Source: Pseudoflavonifractor sp035562355 (GTDB lineage: Bacteria > Bacillota > Clostridia > Oscillospirales > Oscillospiraceae). From it: a stretch of DNA of 7,925 nucleotides. The notes beneath the pieces are model-generated. The model ran no database searches and was not told the DNA's origin. It saw only the letters and a program-made list of their open reading frames with translations. Both the position numbers and the translations under genes were made by a program. The stretch's first letter is position 1; each line of letters starts with the position of its first letter. The stretch spans positions 1 to 7,925 of the forward strand of contig DATMXU010000173.1 in assembly GCA_035562355.1 (NCBI GenBank). Reading direction: 5' to 3'. Positions 5,608 to 7,925 of this stretch are shown one piece after another.

Positions 5608-7276
5608 GTCCCAGGCTCTCCTTCAGCTTGGTAAGGGCCACCTTGGTCTCCGCGGTGGTCTCACCCAGGAGGGAGGCGATCTCCTGCACCGTGCGCATCT
5701 GCTTTTCGATGATCTTGTCGGTGATCTCCATGGTGGCCAGACTCATAGCCTCCCGCTCGGAGCGCTGCCGCTCCTCGTCGGTGATGTCCCGCATGACGCA
5801 GACCAAAATGTCGCTGTTCTTGTCGTAGGAGACGATCTGGTCCACGTACTTCTCGTACTGCCCCAGCCAGAGTGTCTTCTCGTGGACGGTGACGCCGTTA
5901 TTCAGCGCGTCGCAGAAGGGCTGGGGATCCAAAATGGCGTCCACGTTCTTCCCCAGGGCCTCTGCCGGGCTGCGCAGGCCCATCAGGCGGCAGGCCGCGC
6001 CGTTGAGCTGCTGCACCTTGAGGGAACCGTCCAGGGCCAGAATGGCGTTAGGTGTGTTCTGGATGATCTGGTCGGAGAAGGACTCGGCCTTCTCCTTTAA
6101 GTAGGGCAGGCACATGTCGATGTCCGCCTTCCCCGCCAGCACGGCGACCGCCTTGTCCCGGCAGGTGTCGTACCCGCAGGAGCCGCAGTTGAGCTCGTGC
6201 TCGGGCCGGGTCTTCCCCATGCGGCGCAGGACCTCCTCGATGGCGGCAGCCCCGGGCTTTACGCCCTCTGCGCACAGCATGGGAAACCGTTTTTTCAGCC
6301 GCTCTGGCTCCGGCTGCTCCACGGGGAAGTCCCACGGCCCGGCATACCGGTCCACAGCCACGTAGTCCCGCACCGCCGCCCGGCGGTTCTTGCCCATGGC
6401 GGGGCCGCCGATGCAACTCCCCGCGCAGGCCGACATCTCGATGAAACAGCGGCCCATCTTTCCCGCCGCAAGGTCCTGGAGGGCGGTGATGCAGTTCTCA
6501 ATGCCGTCCACCGCCAGGTAGGCATAGCCCGGGTCCTTCTCGGTCATGGTGCGCAGGATTCCCCCCGTGGTGGGAAAGAGCCGCGCCTTGCTCTCGGCGT
6601 TGCCGTCGGCCATGGGCTCCAGGGGGACCCCCTCCTCGGCAAGCCACGCGGACAGCTCCTCAAAGGTGAGGACGCAGTCCACAATGCCGGGATAGTCCTC
6701 GGCCTCCGCCTTCTTGGCGATGCAGGGGCCGATGAAGATGCACCGCGCCCCGGGGTGGCGGCGCTTAAGGTCCTTGCAGTGGGCCTGCATGGGGGAGAGC
6801 ACCTTGGCAAGGTAGGGCAGGCACTCGGGGAAGCGCTTTTGGATAAGCGTGTTTACCGCGTGACAACAGCTGGAGACGACGGCCTCCTGCTCTCCCGCCG
6901 CCACGATGCGCGCGTACTCCTCCTTTACGATGGTGGCCCCCACGGCGGTCTCCTCCGCGGCGGTAAAGCCCAATCGCCTGAGGGCCCTGTCCAGAGAGGC
7001 GATGGTCACCCCCTCCCAGCAGGCCACAAAGGAGGGGGCAAGGCTGGCGTACACGGGCGCCCCGGTTGCCAGAATGGCCTTGGCGGCAGGGAGGTCGTTG
7101 CGGACCTCTTTGGCGTTCTGGGGACAGGCCACAAAGCAGCGGCCGCAGAGGATGCACTCCTCGGGCACGATGTTGGCCTGCTGGTCCTTAAAGCTGATGG
7201 ATTTGACGGGGCAGTTGCGGATGCACTTATAGCAGTTCTTGCAGTTGGAGCGCTTGAGCCGTATGTACTCGCCCAT
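5600..7276 (-). CDS. hydS: HydS-like sensory [FeFe]-hydrogenase with PAS domain
   Basis: This 558-residue protein is a putative H2 or redox sensor. Domains in order: two ferredoxin-type [4Fe-4S] sites (C12/15/18/22 and C41/44/47/51); an H-cluster domain (about 70-300); a four-cysteine [4Fe-4S] motif of the RnfB/corrinoid Fe-S type (C364, C367, C372, C389); a PAS domain (about 400-500); and a charged, probably helical tail (500-558). The H-cluster cysteines are kept (C137, C138, C185, C284, C288), as is the lysine K188, but the pocket differs from catalytic enzymes. TSCCP is SSCCH (135-139), MPC is GPC (183-185), and the methionine two before C284 is S282. Loss of these residues is characteristic of group C/HydS proteins. 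There is no histidine kinase domain, so output must be by protein contact, plausibly with the overlapping phosphatase. The ATG is 3 nt after the rex stop, with GGAGGGG upstream. The family call is firm; the sensing function is inferred. Confidence 0.9.
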   Translation of the reverse strand: MGEYIRLKRSNCKNCYKCIRNCPVKSISFKDQQANIVPEECILCGRCFVACPQNAKEVRNDLPAAKAILATGAPVYASLAPSFVACWEGVTIASLDRALRRLGFTAAEETAVGATIVKEEYARIVAAGEQEAVVSSCCHAVNTLIQKRFPECLPYLAKVLSPMQAHCKDLKRRHPGARCIFIGPCIAKKAEAEDYPGIVDCVLTFEELSAWLAEEGVPLEPMADGNAESKARLFPTTGGILRTMTEKDPGYAYLAVDGIENCITALQDLAAGKMGRCFIEMSACAGSCIGGPAMGKNRRAAVRDYVAVDRYAGPWDFPVEQPEPERLKKRFPMLCAEGVKPGAAAIEEVLRRMGKTRPEHELNCGSCGYDTCRDKAVAVLAGKADIDMCLPYLKEKAESFSDQIIQNTPNAILALDGSLKVQQLNGAACRLMGLRSPAEALGKNVDAILDPQPFCDALNNGVTVHEKTLWLGQYEKYVDQIVSYDKNSDILVCVMRDITDEERQRSEREAMSLATMEITDKIIEKQMRTVQEIASLLGETTAETKVALTKLKESLGHE

Positions 7277-7279
7277 ACT

Positions 7280-7912
7280 CTAAGTCCCCTCCCTCAGCTT
7301 GTCCGCGAGGTGCTTGGAGAGGACGGCCAGCGAGACCGCCATGTTCTCGTTCTGCACCAGGATCCCCTCGGGCACCGTCAGGTGGACGGGGGCAAAGTTC
7401 CATACGGCCAGCACCCCGGCCCCGATCATGGTGTCGCACACCGACTGGGCAGCGGCGGCGGGCACGGCGATGATGCCGATCTTGATCTTCACCCGCTGGC
7501 AGATCTCCCCCAGCCGGGAGAGAGGAAAGATACGCTTGCCGTTTTCAGTGACGCCCTGCCTGACACGGTCGGTGTCGAACCCGGCCACAATGTCCAGCCC
7601 GTAGGTGGAGAACCCCTCGTAGGACAGGAGCGCCCGCCCCAAATTTCCCGCGCCCACGATGACGGCGCTGTCGGCGTTGTCGTACCCCAGGAAGGACTCG
7701 ATATCATAGATGAGGCCGCTGGTCTCATACCCCACCTTGGGCCTGCCCCGGTCGCTCACCGCGGCCAGGTCCTTGCGCACCTGCACGTCCCCGAGGTTCA
7801 TGGCCTGGGCCAGAGCGGTCGCTGAGATGTACTCAATGCCGGAAGGGAGGGTTTTGAGATAATTGAGGTACTGGGGAAGGCGCAGAAGGGTCTGCCGTGA
7901 AATGGTCAGCAT
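7280..7912 (-). CDS. rex: Redox-sensing transcriptional repressor Rex
   Basis: At 210 residues this is full length for Rex. The N-terminal winged-helix domain (about 1-75) contains the recognition-helix segment VQVRKDLA (43-50). The Rossmann domain follows, with the dinucleotide-binding motif GAGNLG at 87-92 and the acidic position at the end of the second strand region (D113 in GFDTD). The C-terminal helix (about 187-205) is the one that swaps between subunits in Rex dimers. Rex binds DNA when NADH is low and releases it when NADH/NAD+ rises, so it typically controls fermentation and hydrogenase genes. The ATG is preceded by GAGGAGGAG (7917-7925), with GGAGG 6 nt away, and the protein begins at the usual Rex N terminus. 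As first gene of the visible operon it probably regulates itself and the hydrogenase, but the operator would lie beyond the window edge. Confidence 0.96.
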   Translation of the reverse strand: MLTISRQTLLRLPQYLNYLKTLPSGIEYISATALAQAMNLGDVQVRKDLAAVSDRGRPKVGYETSGLIYDIESFLGYDNADSAVIVGAGNLGRALLSYEGFSTYGLDIVAGFDTDRVRQGVTENGKRIFPLSRLGEICQRVKIKIGIIAVPAAAAQSVCDTMIGAGVLAVWNFAPVHLTVPEGILVQNENMAVSLAVLSKHLADKLREGT

Positions 7913-7925
7913 GGCGCTCCTCCTC

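Noticed and set aside
4267..5634. Open frame of 455 codons on the plus strand spanning the phosphatase gene
   Set aside because: It runs across the phosphatase gene, the intergenic hairpin and the start of hydC without any domain or suitable ribosome-binding site; shadow.
6197..7825. Open frame of 542 codons on the plus strand opposite hydS and rex
   Set aside because: It crosses the rex-hydS junction in antisense with shadow composition. Conserved motifs are on the other strand.

Overview
The window is one compact, single-strand operon of about 7.9 kb, entirely on the minus strand and read from right to left. It encodes a trimeric NAD(P)-linked [FeFe]-hydrogenase together with what looks like its own redox- and hydrogen-sensing apparatus. 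Base composition is GC-rich, Shine-Dalgarno sequences are strong (GGAGG-type) and genes overlap or abut. Rex, a SpoIIE-type phosphatase and a bifurcating-type [FeFe]-hydrogenase together point to an anaerobic, fermentative, high-GC Firmicute. A gut Oscillospiraceae/Ruminococcaceae-type clostridium is my inference from composition and gene set; no rRNA or other marker is present to prove it.

Layout in transcription order. (1) rex, the NADH/NAD+-sensing repressor (7912-7280). (2) A 558-residue HydS-like sensory [FeFe]-hydrogenase (7276-5600): two [4Fe-4S] sites, an H-cluster domain with a changed active-site pocket, a further four-cysteine Fe-S motif and a PAS domain. (3) A SpoIIE/PP2C-type serine phosphatase with an unassigned C-terminal domain (5607-4432), whose start overlaps the HydS stop by 8 nt. 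(4) After a 73-nt gap with a hairpin, the catalytic module: NuoE-like HydC (4358-3873), NuoF-like HydB (3882-2002) and catalytic HydA (1999-308). (5) A small stand-alone [2Fe-2S] thioredoxin-fold protein (307-53). (6) A strong Rho-independent-type terminator hairpin (43-5). The promoter and any Rex operator must lie to the right of base 7925, outside the window.

How the genes fit together. HydA/HydB/HydC have the cofactor set of electron-bifurcating or confurcating hydrogenases, which couple NAD(P)H and reduced ferredoxin to H2. Rex would release the operon when NADH/NAD+ rises. HydS plus the phosphatase form a translationally coupled pair that could report H2 or ferredoxin redox state by protein dephosphorylation. 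The hydrogenase and its general type are well supported. The signalling path from HydS to phosphatase to target is inference. No H-cluster maturases (HydE, HydF, HydG) are encoded here.

The most interesting points are the HydS pocket substitutions, the HydS-phosphatase coupling without any visible kinase or target, the unassigned phosphatase C-terminal domain, and the small [2Fe-2S] protein, which may be a detached HydA C-terminal domain. Long open frames on the plus strand are antisense shadows of these genes. No CRISPR array, tRNA, rRNA or mobile element was seen.
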